Origin: Bacteriovorax sp. PP10
GTDB lineage: Bacteria > Bdellovibrionota > Bacteriovoracia > Bacteriovoracales > Bacteriovoracaceae
Direction: 5' to 3'
Assembly (NCBI RefSeq): GCF_035013165.1
Contig: NZ_JAYGJQ010000002.1
Span: forward strand, 1,364,001 to 1,428,000
Length of the DNA stretch: 64,000 bases
The notes beneath the pieces were generated by a model. It did not search any database and had not been told where the DNA came from. It saw nothing but the letters and a program-made list of their open reading frames with translations. The position numbers and the translations under genes were made by a program. Positions 7,407-15,795 of this stretch are shown piece after piece. Position 1 is the stretch's first letter, and the number at the start of each line of letters is the position of its first letter.

Positions 7407-7993
7407 TTTTTAGTTTTTAGCGTTACAGTCAATTGAACATCATCATTGATCATTTTGTCACCTAGACCTTGAAAGAATTTTCCAGATCCGTACTTAACGT
7501 CATATTTTGTTCTATCGAAAGAAATAACTGCAACTGCACCATCTCTAGTCACTTCAACGCTGAAAGTTTCACCATCTTTTAATGGAAGTGGGTGAGTTTG
7601 CCCTTTAATTGTAAGGTCACCAGTTACAGCGTACACGTCACCTTTAACTTTTTTAACAGTCTTAGTTACAAGTCTAGCTGTTTTGAATTTAGCTGTAGCA
7701 AAGAAATCGTCGCTGTTCATGTGAGTTACAAATTTTTTGTTGTATTCAGCATCTGTAAGGTCAGTGTTATTGATTGTTGTCATATCGATAGTGATGTCTG
7801 CACCTTTGAATTCTGCACCATCAAAGTTCATTGTTCCGTTTGCAATTTTTACTTCACCAGTATGTTGACCAGTTACCTTTTTACCAACGTAAACGATTTT
7901 AGAAGCAGCAGGGTCTACCTGAAGCGTTTCAACTTTAGCGAAAGCTGAAACTGAAGATAAAAGAGCAGAAGCAATAATCAATTGTTTTAACAT
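7403..7993 (-). CDS. YceI-family periplasmic protein
   Basis: A 196-aa secreted protein: signal peptide MLKQLIIASALLSSVSAFA, then a lipocalin-like YceI beta-barrel starting VDPAASKIVYVGKKVTGQHTG, with the characteristic HMNSDDFFATAKF and TGDLTIKGQTHPLPL segments. YceI proteins bind isoprenoid or other long amphiphiles in the periplasm. AGGAGG lies directly upstream. It is divergent from a LysR-type regulator, which may control it through the palindrome at 8035-8045. Confidence 0.9.
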   Translation of the reverse strand: MLKQLIIASALLSSVSAFAKVETLQVDPAASKIVYVGKKVTGQHTGEVKIANGTMNFDGAEFKGADITIDMTTINNTDLTDAEYNKKFVTHMNSDDFFATAKFKTARLVTKTVKKVKGDVYAVTGDLTIKGQTHPLPLKDGETFSVEVTRDGAVAVISFDRTKYDVKYGSGKFFQGLGDKMINDDVQLTVTLKTKK

Positions 7994-8034
7994 ACGTCCT
8001 CCTAAGGATCTGATTAAATATTCTTGTCAAAAAT

Positions 8035-8045
8035 CCTAACTTAGG
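8035..8045. promoter_or_regulatory. Candidate LysR operator palindrome
   Basis: Perfect palindrome CCTAA-C-TTAGG in the divergent yceI/lysR gap, 42 nt from the yceI start. LysR-type regulators usually bind interrupted palindromes in such divergent gaps. A TATAAT (8063-8068) on the plus strand stands nearby. Confidence 0.4.
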
Positions 8046-8146
8046 TTTGTATAAAAACAAATTATAATTTATTGATTAATTCAATAAATATAAATGATCA
8101 TGTTGGTCTCAAAGTAACTAATAAGTATCCACGGAGATTTCTTCCA

Positions 8147-9022
8147 ATGACACTAGAACAGCTTCTAACAATTGATGCCATTGTAAAAGAGGGAAGTTTT
8201 AAGGCCGCGGCCGACTACCTTCATAAAAGCCAGCCATCAATCAGCATGGCCGTCAAAAAACTTGAAGAAGAGTATCAGATCAATTTGTTCTCTCGCGATG
8301 AATACCGCCCAAGTTTAACGGCAGATGGAAGAGTCTTTTACGATAAAGCAAAACTACTTATTCGTGAGTTCAGAGAGCTCGAAGCTCTCGCCGAGCAAAT
8401 GAGTAAGGGAGTGGAAAGCGAAATCCGTGTCAGTATCGACGCCGTTAGTCCGGTATCACTTGTTCTAAAGTTCCTTAAAGACTTTTTCTCTAAGCACCCG
8501 GCTACCCGCCTGACTTTGAAGTTTGAAGTGCTCTCTGGGACGATTGAGAGGCTTATAGATGGAGATGTGAACATTGCCATTACTCCGAAGCCGCAGGTTG
8601 AGTACACTTTTGATTCAAGAAGCATTACGATGACGAAAATGATCACCGTGATTAGCACTCAGTTAATTAAAGATGAAGAAAAAGTCACTGATGTTTTTTT
8701 GCGCTCACATAACCAGATTATTCTGGCCGATTCGGCGAGAAGAATTGCAAAAATAAACAGCGGCGTTCTGGCCGGATCAAAAAGTTTAACTGTCACTGAT
8801 ATGGGATTTAAAAAAGAATTGATCATGCAAGGACTCGGATGGGGTGGACTTCCCTATGGATTAGTGAAAGATGAACTTGCTTCTAAAAAACTCACACGCA
8901 TTGAAACTGCATTGATAAAAGACCGCGATATTGAGATTTTCATTGTGAGAGATGCCAGTAAACCGATGGGGCCAGTGATGAAAGAATTGTGGGAGAGAGC
9001 AGAAGAAGGGGCGATTGGTTAA
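8147..9022 (+). CDS. LysR-family transcriptional regulator
   Basis: A 291-aa regulator with an N-terminal winged helix (MTLEQLLTIDAIVKEGSFKA..., residues 1-60) and a C-terminal periplasmic-binding-protein-like effector domain. The ATG at 8147 is preferred over the upstream TTG at 8072 because LysR proteins begin at the first helix and GGAG precedes it. LysR members often regulate the divergent neighbour, here yceI. The co-inducer is unknown. Confidence 0.9.
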   Translation: MTLEQLLTIDAIVKEGSFKAAADYLHKSQPSISMAVKKLEEEYQINLFSRDEYRPSLTADGRVFYDKAKLLIREFRELEALAEQMSKGVESEIRVSIDAVSPVSLVLKFLKDFFSKHPATRLTLKFEVLSGTIERLIDGDVNIAITPKPQVEYTFDSRSITMTKMITVISTQLIKDEEKVTDVFLRSHNQIILADSARRIAKINSGVLAGSKSLTVTDMGFKKELIMQGLGWGGLPYGLVKDELASKKLTRIETALIKDRDIEIFIVRDASKPMGPVMKELWERAEEGAIG

Positions 9023-9034
9023 ATTTAAAATGAT

Positions 9035-9073
9035 AAAAAAATCGACGCTTCAAAATCCGTTTTTACGCGTCGA
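9035..9073 (-). terminator. Rho-independent terminator
   Basis: TCGACGC (9042-9048) pairs with GCGTCGA (9067-9073), with an AAAA/TTTT inner stem. On the minus strand it is followed by seven T (9035-9041). The nearest minus-strand stop is at 9258, so the transcript would have a long 3' UTR of about 185 nt. No coding signal is seen in 9074-9257. Confidence 0.75.
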
Positions 9074-9257
9074 CCATCAACGTGTATATCCGTTTGTCTC
9101 TATGGGTAAATACTAGGGGGTGATTGGATTTTTTAATAGAGGTTTTTTCTTACAATTCATTACTATTTTCTGACACCTGAGTGATAGAAATCAGGCCATG
9201 CTGCAAGTGCTCGTAACTGCTCAAAATAAAATTTTCTATATCCGTCATTCTAGTCAA

Positions 9258-9947
9258 CTACTTCTTATCAATAATAGTCTGATAAACAAATTCGCCATTA
9301 AGAGCACGTATTATAAACTCAGAATATTTAGAAACGAATACGGGATTTTCACGTTTACTTTTTTCCATAAAATTTCTAATCGCTGTAATGCTTAAAAGAA
9401 CATCTTTCAACATCCTACTTTTTACTAAGCTTCCCAATACTGATTTTGGTTTTACGTATGAACGGTATCTCATTAGCGTTTTTCCCTCGTAAAATTGGAA
9501 ATAAACACTGCCTTTAACATCTTCTGCAGAGCTTGACTCCAGCATATACCACTGAACTTCATAATCATTTTTGTGCTTAAAAAGTTTTGCACCATGAATG
9601 TAGTGAGCATTGGAAATAGGAAAGGGCATATGCAGTTCGTAATCTGTGAGAACCTCAGTCGCTGTGAGATGTTTAACAGGTGTCGATTTGATGACGTTGG
9701 GAACATAATCTTTTTGAGCATCGTAAGCTGCAAAGACTCCGGCCGCTTCCAGAGGACTTACTCCGACGATGGCGTAATAAGTGATTTCCGGCCAGACTGA
9801 ACCCGGGAGTTCACGGGTTTTGAGGACAAACTCGTGAGCTGTGATAGCTTTTAGATCGGCCGGACTCAGTTCTGTCTCAAGATTCTGCGCCCATACATAA
9901 GTCGTGGAGAATAAAGTAACCAGAATAGTAAAAAAGTAAGTCTTCAT
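9258..9947 (-). CDS. Secreted START/SRPBCC-like domain protein
   Basis: A 229-aa protein with signal peptide MKTYFFTILVTLFSTTYVWAQ. The mature part (VWPEITYYAIVGVSPLEA, FAAYDAQKDYVPNVIKSTPV, YELHMPFPISNAHYI) has the layout of START-like lipid-binding folds, where a deep cavity holds a hydrophobic ligand. The assignment is by pattern only. The ATG at 9947 with AAGGTG upstream is preferred to the GTG six bases earlier. It is divergent from the fatty-acid hydroxylase gene, so lipid handling is plausible. Confidence 0.65.
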   Translation of the reverse strand: MKTYFFTILVTLFSTTYVWAQNLETELSPADLKAITAHEFVLKTRELPGSVWPEITYYAIVGVSPLEAAGVFAAYDAQKDYVPNVIKSTPVKHLTATEVLTDYELHMPFPISNAHYIHGAKLFKHKNDYEVQWYMLESSSAEDVKGSVYFQFYEGKTLMRYRSYVKPKSVLGSLVKSRMLKDVLLSITAIRNFMEKSKRENPVFVSKYSEFIIRALNGEFVYQTIIDKK

Positions 9948-9979
9948 GCACACCTTAATTTACAGGATTGAGAATTTAT

Positions 9980-9985
9980 TATAAT
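9980..9985 (+). promoter_or_regulatory. -10 element for a leaderless transcript
   Basis: TATAAT ends 8 nt before the ATG at 9994, so the mRNA would start at or within two bases of the initiation codon. No Shine-Dalgarno is present. The same TATAAT-N8-ATG spacing occurs at 18031 and 63953. Confidence 0.5.
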
Positions 9986-9993
9986 AAATGCAT

Positions 9994-10611
9994 ATGAAAA
10001 AGCATACAGGCGAGTCAATCAGGATTTTCAAAAATCCAATTTTAGAATCTTTCACTCACGTTCATCCGATCGTGCCACTATTATTGTGGACACCGGTTAT
10101 TATGTTTCTTCTTTACCGTGGTGCCACAGTTTACAGCATAAGTGCAATTGAATTCGGTGGACTCTTTGTCTTTGGATTAATTCTTTGGACGTTTATGGAA
10201 TACATGCTTCACCGTTTTGTTTTTCACTGGGACGCTAAAAGTGCAGCTGGTAAATACTTCGTGTTTTTATTCCACGGTCTTCACCACGATGACCCTCAAG
10301 ATCCAACTCGTTTAGTAATGCCACCAGTTCCTGCTGTTTTAATTTTCATGGTTCTTTGGGCGTTTTTCGCTTTGATGTTCCCGGAAAAATACCTGGGCGT
10401 TATCATGGCCTTCTTCATGGTGGGCTACCTTTGTTACGACTACATTCACTATGCAACTCACCACTTTGCGATGACCTCAAAAGTTGGAAAGTACCTTAGA
10501 AAATACCACCTACAACACCACTATTCAGGTGAGCGCAGTAAGTACGGTGTAAGCAATCCTCTTTGGGATTATATTTTTAGAACAACGACAGGACCGAAGG
10601 ACACTCACTAG
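9994..10611 (+). CDS. Fatty-acid hydroxylase (FA2H / sterol desaturase superfamily)
   Basis: A 205-aa membrane di-iron enzyme with the full histidine set: HRFVFH, HGLHHDDPQD, HYATHHF and YHLQHHY, between four hydrophobic helices. The closest functional relatives are the fatty-acid 2-hydroxylases that hydroxylate the N-acyl chain of ceramides. The gene ends 3 nt before a PAP2 phosphatase gene and lies about 3 kb from a ceramide operon. Bacteriovorax stolpii sphingolipids are reported to carry 2-hydroxy acyl chains, so the inferred role is 2-hydroxylation of fatty acid or ceramide. An in-frame ATG at 9988 is possible but would sit too close to the -10 box. Confidence 0.8.
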   Translation: MKKHTGESIRIFKNPILESFTHVHPIVPLLLWTPVIMFLLYRGATVYSISAIEFGGLFVFGLILWTFMEYMLHRFVFHWDAKSAAGKYFVFLFHGLHHDDPQDPTRLVMPPVPAVLIFMVLWAFFALMFPEKYLGVIMAFFMVGYLCYDYIHYATHHFAMTSKVGKYLRKYHLQHHYSGERSKYGVSNPLWDYIFRTTTGPKDTH

Positions 10612-10614
10612 AAA

Positions 10615-11421
10615 ATGAAAAGATTTTTATTTATCTCTCTCGTCTCTTTGTTTTTTAGTAAAAATATTTCTGCCGCTGACCTCGATATGCAGACTTCCTG
10701 GAGTGGGTTAACGTCGTCACTGACTTATCTTTACCAAGGCTCTTACTTACAGTTCACTGAAAAAAACAATCTCTATTACGCAGCGGCGGCAGCACCTTCG
10801 CTTTGGTATTCATTTGAAGAAGACAAGCGAATTTCGGCAAACGCCAGAGCCAAAAATATTCCCAAGTATATGCAGATTTCCAGCGACCTGGCACCGGTCC
10901 TGAGTTTCCCGATTATCCCCATCGCTTTTTTTAGTTACGGTGTGAAAAAGGACGACGACCGTGCGGTACAGTTTGCAAAAGAAAGTTTTGCAACAATGTA
11001 TCTGGCACTTCTTGAGTCTGCGGCCCTAAGTGTTATTCACATTCACGAGCGACCGGATAAAGAAAAACTCTCACAATGGGAGACTAATTTCAGAGGATCA
11101 TCGTCGTTTCCTTCGGGGCACGTAATTCCATACGCCACTTTTGCGCTTAAAACATTTCAGTTTTACGGGCCTTATTACGCAATTGTCCCGTCGGCCCTGT
11201 TTGTTGCTACGTCAATCCAAAGAGTCAGAGATGGTAAGCATTATCTTTCGGATATTGTCGGGGGATTCTTTTTAACCGCCTTTGCTTCGGAAGGGGTAAG
11301 AAAAGCAGCTGATTACAAGGGAAACAATGTCGTTTACCGCTCGTTATTTGAACATAACTTCAGAGTAGGTTACACAGCTTACGAAGGTGCTATCGGTCCT
11401 CGCATCACGATGGACTGGTAA
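10615..11421 (+). CDS. PAP2-family phosphatase, envelope
   Basis: A 268-aa protein with an N-terminal signal or anchor (to about residue 20) and the type 2 phosphatidic acid phosphatase motifs: HERPDKEK (first motif, shortened), SSFPSGH (second) and RVRDGKHYLSDIVGG (third, His and Asp). PAP2 enzymes dephosphorylate lipid phosphates or undecaprenyl pyrophosphate at the outer face of the inner membrane. It follows the hydroxylase gene by 3 nt, which suggests a lipid substrate in the same pathway; that is inference. Confidence 0.85.
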   Translation: MKRFLFISLVSLFFSKNISAADLDMQTSWSGLTSSLTYLYQGSYLQFTEKNNLYYAAAAAPSLWYSFEEDKRISANARAKNIPKYMQISSDLAPVLSFPIIPIAFFSYGVKKDDDRAVQFAKESFATMYLALLESAALSVIHIHERPDKEKLSQWETNFRGSSSFPSGHVIPYATFALKTFQFYGPYYAIVPSALFVATSIQRVRDGKHYLSDIVGGFFLTAFASEGVRKAADYKGNNVVYRSLFEHNFRVGYTAYEGAIGPRITMDW

Positions 11422-11424
11422 AAC

Positions 11425-11454
11425 CAAAAAGATTTACGAGATCTTTTTGTTTTC
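11425..11454 (+). terminator. Rho-independent terminator
   Basis: CAAAAAGAT (11425-11433) pairs with ATCTTTTTG (11441-11449), followed by TTTTC. It is AT-rich and modest, and ends the hydroxylase-PAP2 operon 4 nt after the stop. Confidence 0.6.
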
Positions 11455-11497
11455 TTGATTTTCGCTTCTTAGCAATCAATGTTATTTTAGATGCCTC

Positions 11498-12949
11498 ATG
11501 ACAAAAGACAAAAGCTATTTTGATCGCTTCAGTATCACACAGGAAATTACCATCGCAGTAGTTGCTGTGATCTTTTTGATGATTTCTGTTTTAGGGGTCA
11601 TCGTGGCCAAGGCCCTGATCAAAAATAATGAAGAGAAAATTGCCTGGCAGAAAAAAACCAATCTACAAATTGCGACAAGCTTGCTTGCTGATCCTATCTG
11701 GACTGTTGATACTAACAATATCAAAAACGCAGCTTCGACTTTCGTAAAAGACGACAATCAAATTATCGCCGTAAGAGTTCTTGATGAGTACGGAGACATC
11801 CTGGTTGAAAACCGCGACTCTTCAATGCCTACCGGGAATTTCAAAGACCTCTTAAAAGTAAAAAACAGATTCTTAGATACGGGTGCCATTCGCCGTAACA
11901 ACGAAAAAATCGGAACGGTTGAATTTATTTATTCAACTCAAAAGTTTAACGATGAGTTGAGCTGGCTGATTATTAAACTGGGTATTTCTTTTTTAGTGGT
12001 AGGTTTAAGTTTTGGGGCCCTGATTTTATGGCGCATGAAAAAAACCATCACCGAGCCGGTTAACCGTATCGTTGAGACTTCTAAAAAAATTGCCGAAGGA
12101 AATTATCAGTTCCAGGTTCCTGAAGAAAACGTTATTGAGTTTCAACTTATCGCTGAAGCATCAAGTGCGGCCGTTCGTGCGATTAACGAACGTGACCTGG
12201 AACTAAAAAGACAAATCGCCAAGGCCGAACAGGCGACAAAAGCAAAATCAAATTTCGTATCGACAATGAGTCACGAGATCAGAACACCGTTAAATGCCAT
12301 TATTGGTTTAACAGAATTAACCCTTGATTCAGATCTAAGTGGCGAGCAAAGAGACAATCTGGAGACAGCTAAGCTTTCTGCAGACTCGTTACTATCTATT
12401 ATCAACGACATTTTGGATTTTTCTAAAATTGAAGCGGGGAAACTTGAACTTGAAATGGTGGACTTTGATCTGATTGCCCTTTTAGAAGAGTGTGAAAAAA
12501 TCCTGGCCTTGTCTGCTAAAAAGAAAAATCTTAATTTTAGATTCCACTATCGCACTGAAGATAATTACTTCTTCAGAGGCGATCCACATAGACTTAAGCA
12601 GATTCTTCTTAACATCATCAACAATGCGATTAAATTTACCTCAGAACAAGGGGAAGTTAATGTGCACTTATCAGTCATACATAGAGAAAATGGTTTTGCC
12701 CTTATTCGTTTTGAGATTCAGGATACGGGGATCGGAATTGATAAAACGAAAAGAGATAATTTATTCGAGGCCTTCAGTCAGGAAGATCAGTCTACAACCA
12801 GAAAATTTGGTGGAACAGGTTTGGGTCTTTCAATTTCTAAAAAACTTATCGACTTAATGGGTGGAACGATTGGAGTGGAGAGTGAAGTAGATGTCGGAAG
12901 TACTTTTTGGTTTCAGTTGCGTCTAGCAATTGGAGACAAAAAAAGATGA
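11498..12949 (+). CDS. Membrane sensor histidine kinase, orphan
   Basis: A 483-aa kinase: TM1 about 18-40, a periplasmic double-helix sensor to about 155, TM2 about 157-178, a HAMP segment (KKTITEPVNRIVETSKKIAEG), a coiled-coil linker and HisKA with His259 in TMSHEIRTPLNAIIG. The ATPase domain has N-box NIINNAIKFT, G1 DTGIGID and G2 GGTGLGLSISKKL. The core resembles hybrid kinases but no receiver follows. Its stop overlaps the start of a solute-binding protein gene (ATGA), so the two are translationally coupled. No response regulator is adjacent. Confidence 0.9.
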   Translation: MTKDKSYFDRFSITQEITIAVVAVIFLMISVLGVIVAKALIKNNEEKIAWQKKTNLQIATSLLADPIWTVDTNNIKNAASTFVKDDNQIIAVRVLDEYGDILVENRDSSMPTGNFKDLLKVKNRFLDTGAIRRNNEKIGTVEFIYSTQKFNDELSWLIIKLGISFLVVGLSFGALILWRMKKTITEPVNRIVETSKKIAEGNYQFQVPEENVIEFQLIAEASSAAVRAINERDLELKRQIAKAEQATKAKSNFVSTMSHEIRTPLNAIIGLTELTLDSDLSGEQRDNLETAKLSADSLLSIINDILDFSKIEAGKLELEMVDFDLIALLEECEKILALSAKKKNLNFRFHYRTEDNYFFRGDPHRLKQILLNIINNAIKFTSEQGEVNVHLSVIHRENGFALIRFEIQDTGIGIDKTKRDNLFEAFSQEDQSTTRKFGGTGLGLSISKKLIDLMGGTIGVESEVDVGSTFWFQLRLAIGDKKR

Positions 12950-13704
12950 AGATTGTCATCGTTTTGTTGTTGAGTGCATTTTGTTTTGCCACTCAAGCAG
13001 AATCTTTAAGAATCGCGACAGGTGAGTACGTCCCTTATACTGGGGAAAATATTCCGAATCAAGGAATAAGCAGTATGGTCGTCAGGGCCGTATTTAAAGA
13101 ACTCAAACAAGACATTCATCTTGAATTCATGCCATGGAAGCGAGTGATGATGCTGGTTGAAAACGGGACCGTCGATGGGTCATACCCCTGGAGTGCTAAT
13201 AGTGAACGCTTGAAGAATTATTACTTTTCAACACCTATTCATCAATACCGTATTTTTTCTTTCACTAAAAAAGGCAACGAATTTAATACTGCAAAGAGTT
13301 TAACTGGGAAAACAATCTGCATTCCCGATGGTTGGGACAAGTCCCCTTTTAATTCTTTGATAGAAAAATCGAAGATGAAAGTATTCAGTCCAGGAACAGT
13401 TGAGTCGTGTTTTGGGATGTTGGCACTCGGACGAGTGGATATTATTTTTATCAATGAGCTGGTTGGTAAGTATGTTGTGGATAAGCTTTTTGGAAAGAAA
13501 TCTCCTCTAGTGGCCAGTGAAAAAGATTATCTACGTGAGGGCAACGAGTTGCACTTCATGGTTTCTAGGAAGTCACCGAATGGGAAAAAAATCATTAGTG
13601 ATTTCAATCGCGGTTTGGAAAGAATAAAAGCGAATGGAGTTTATGATGCTATTGTTAGTGTTATATCCACTTGCGTGACTTGTAATCAATTAGGGTCATT
13701 GTAA
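12946..13704 (+). CDS. Periplasmic solute-binding protein (SBP family 3)
   Basis: A 252-aa secreted protein: signal peptide MKIVIVLLLSAFCFATQA, then the amino-acid-binding-protein fold (LRIATGEYVPYTGENIPNQG at the start, WKRVMMLVENGTVDGSYPWS, and the domain-2 strands GKTICIPDGWDKS and LGRVDIIFINE). No ABC permease or ATPase genes accompany it. It overlaps the kinase stop by 4 nt, so it may present a ligand to that sensor. Its 3' end overlaps the convergent epimerase gene by 44 nt. Confidence 0.85.
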   Translation: MKIVIVLLLSAFCFATQAESLRIATGEYVPYTGENIPNQGISSMVVRAVFKELKQDIHLEFMPWKRVMMLVENGTVDGSYPWSANSERLKNYYFSTPIHQYRIFSFTKKGNEFNTAKSLTGKTICIPDGWDKSPFNSLIEKSKMKVFSPGTVESCFGMLALGRVDIIFINELVGKYVVDKLFGKKSPLVASEKDYLREGNELHFMVSRKSPNGKKIISDFNRGLERIKANGVYDAIVSVISTCVTCNQLGSL

Positions 13705-14650
13705 TCGTTCGTTCCAGGTCATAGTTATAAACCTGTCCCAACTCTTTCTCACTTTTACTTCCATCACATGTCCAGTTTGTTGCTGCCAATTCATGGTACT
13801 TGTCTGGAGTCAGGCGAAGATTGTGCGGAAATAACCTGTAGAAGAAATTTAAAACCATTGCCAGTAAGCGCACTAAAATAAGTGGAAGTGGAAGATAGAG
13901 AATCCAATTTTTCTTCAACTGCTTTTTAATTTCACTGATCAATTGTTCAAAAGAAACCACCTGCGGGTTAGCACTAAAGAAGATCCCTTTCTTTTTTTGA
14001 ACAGCAACGAGAACAATTGTTTCAACCAAATCAAACACGCAAACAAAACTATAAAGTTTCGTTTTTGAGTTTTGTCCTGGAAGCAAAATCACTCCACCTT
14101 GAACCATCTTGAAAATATCCAGCACGGCCGGATCGCGGGGACCGATAACCATCGGAGGTTTAATCACTGACAGCTGCCACGAAGTGGGTGCATTCATTGC
14201 TAAAAGTTCTTCAGCTTTTTTCTTAGATCGCCCGTAAACGCTTACAGGAAAATCCATATCAAGTTCAGAGCGCGATGATGTCCCAAGGCTAGGCCCTGAA
14301 GCAGCGAGCGACGAAATCAAAATGAAATGAAGATTGATAAAACGTTGCTTTAAATTTTTAACCAGGTTTTCAGTTCCACCGGCATTCACGCGGTAGAACT
14401 CAGAAGGCGAATAAGTGTGAACGATTCCTGCCGTATGTATGCACGTCTCCAGGTCTGCTGGAAGAGACTCAACCCATGAGAGAATCTCTTGATCAAGATC
14501 ACCTTTGATCACAGTTAAACGAGAATTCTCGGCCACCGTAAATTTATGAGGAGATCTGACTAAGGCAAATACATCGTGCCCGTCTTTAAGAAGTTTTTCA
14601 CATAAGTGAGAACCCACAAAACCATTGGCACCAGTGATTAGAATTTTCAT
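13661..14650 (-). CDS. cerR: NAD(P)-dependent epimerase/dehydratase, probable ceramide reductase
   Basis: A 329-aa extended short-chain dehydrogenase: nucleotide-binding TGANGFVGSH at the N-terminus, SSLAASGPS (catalytic Ser strand) and YGRSK (Tyr/Lys). A hydrophobic stretch near 255-275 (WILYLPLPLILVRLLAMVL) suits membrane association. In Caulobacter an epimerase-like protein, CerR, reduces the 3-keto group after N-acylation. Position as the third gene of an operon with spt and a GNAT-type acyltransferase supports the same role here. The general enzyme class is sure; the ceramide role is inferred from context. Confidence 0.7.
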   Translation of the reverse strand: MKILITGANGFVGSHLCEKLLKDGHDVFALVRSPHKFTVAENSRLTVIKGDLDQEILSWVESLPADLETCIHTAGIVHTYSPSEFYRVNAGGTENLVKNLKQRFINLHFILISSLAASGPSLGTSSRSELDMDFPVSVYGRSKKKAEELLAMNAPTSWQLSVIKPPMVIGPRDPAVLDIFKMVQGGVILLPGQNSKTKLYSFVCVFDLVETIVLVAVQKKKGIFFSANPQVVSFEQLISEIKKQLKKNWILYLPLPLILVRLLAMVLNFFYRLFPHNLRLTPDKYHELAATNWTCDGSKSEKELGQVYNYDLERTITMTLIDYKSRKWI

Positions 14651-14652
14651 TT

Positions 14653-15780
14653 TTAAAGGGCCTTTTCAACCAGACGGTAGCGCTTGTAAGCTTCTCCTGA
14701 CATTCTGATTAACGGCTTATTCATTTCGAGATTGCTCTCTAAAATCCAGCTAAGCTCGACATCTTTAATTTGAGGAGTTTTTAAAAGAGTTTTTTGCGTG
14801 TTTCTATAAAGAAGAGTTTCAAGTCCCATTTTACGGTATTCTTTTTTAATACCCATCATGATGACTCGAGCGCGTGTGATGCGTTTTTTAGGTGTCATCA
14901 ATTTATAAATCGCCATTGGACTTAGGTTTCCGCTCGGGATGGTCTTGAAGATCTGGTTTAAATCCGGAATCGTTAAGATGAATCCTGCTTCAACACCATC
15001 AACCATGGCGAACTGAATAAGTTCCGGGTTAATGATCGACTTCATATCTTTGGCCGTATGTGCAAATTCTTCCTTCGACATCGGAACAAATCCCCAATTA
15101 GATTCCCAGGCAGAGTTGTAGATATCAAAAATAATATCCAGTTCAGCATTCCAGTTTTTTAAATTAACTGTTCTGTAAGTGACTCTTACTTTCTTCTCAG
15201 CACGTTCAGCAATATCTAAAATGAGTTTTGGTAAAACATTATGCGGATTAAAATTATAAGCAAGTAAGTCCATTGCTTTGACGAAACCTTTATTTGTTAA
15301 AAGAGTTTCATAATAAGCAGGATTATACGTCATCATCACTTGAGGAGCGTCGTCGTATTTATCAACTAAAAGTCCGCACTCATAATTCGTTCCCGGATTC
15401 ATCGGGCCTTGAATAGAAGTCATGCCTTGAGCTTTTAAATAAACAGCTGCCGTATCAATTAAGGCATCTGAAATTTTTTGATCGTTAATCACTTCGTACA
15501 AACCGAAGTGACCAACTTTATTATTTTCGTATTTATTATATGAGAAATTGTGGATGGCCATGATTCGGCCGACAACGACATTGTCTTTAATAGCGAGCCA
15601 CGCTTTCACGTGGGCCGTTTTATAAAATGGATGTTTAGCAATGTTTAGAAGATCATTCACGGCCATCTTTAAAGGAGCTACCCAGTGTGGATCATTTTTA
15701 TAAATGCTCCAGGGTAATTCAACAAAGGCCTTTTTGTCTTTTTTGTTATTGAGGTCAATTTCTTTAATTGAAAAGCTCAT
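14653..15780 (-). CDS. GNAT-like N-acyltransferase, probable bacterial ceramide synthase
   Basis: A 375-aa protein of the acyl-CoA N-acyltransferase superfamily. It begins with FVELPWSIYKNDPHWVAPL and has VGRIMAIHNFSYNKY, SIQGPMNPGTNYECGLLVD and MMTYNPAYYETLL, then a second GNAT-like half (RARVIMMGIKKEYRKMGL). Bacterial ceramide synthase (bCerS) of Caulobacter is a protein of this superfamily. It lies 15 nt after spt and 2 nt before the reductase gene. Predicted job: transfer of a fatty acyl group onto the amine of 3-ketosphinganine. The wider family includes members of unknown function, so the substrate is inferred. Confidence 0.65.
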   Translation of the reverse strand: MSFSIKEIDLNNKKDKKAFVELPWSIYKNDPHWVAPLKMAVNDLLNIAKHPFYKTAHVKAWLAIKDNVVVGRIMAIHNFSYNKYENNKVGHFGLYEVINDQKISDALIDTAAVYLKAQGMTSIQGPMNPGTNYECGLLVDKYDDAPQVMMTYNPAYYETLLTNKGFVKAMDLLAYNFNPHNVLPKLILDIAERAEKKVRVTYRTVNLKNWNAELDIIFDIYNSAWESNWGFVPMSKEEFAHTAKDMKSIINPELIQFAMVDGVEAGFILTIPDLNQIFKTIPSGNLSPMAIYKLMTPKKRITRARVIMMGIKKEYRKMGLETLLYRNTQKTLLKTPQIKDVELSWILESNLEMNKPLIRMSGEAYKRYRLVEKAL

Positions 15781-15795
15781 AACAAAACCTGATCC

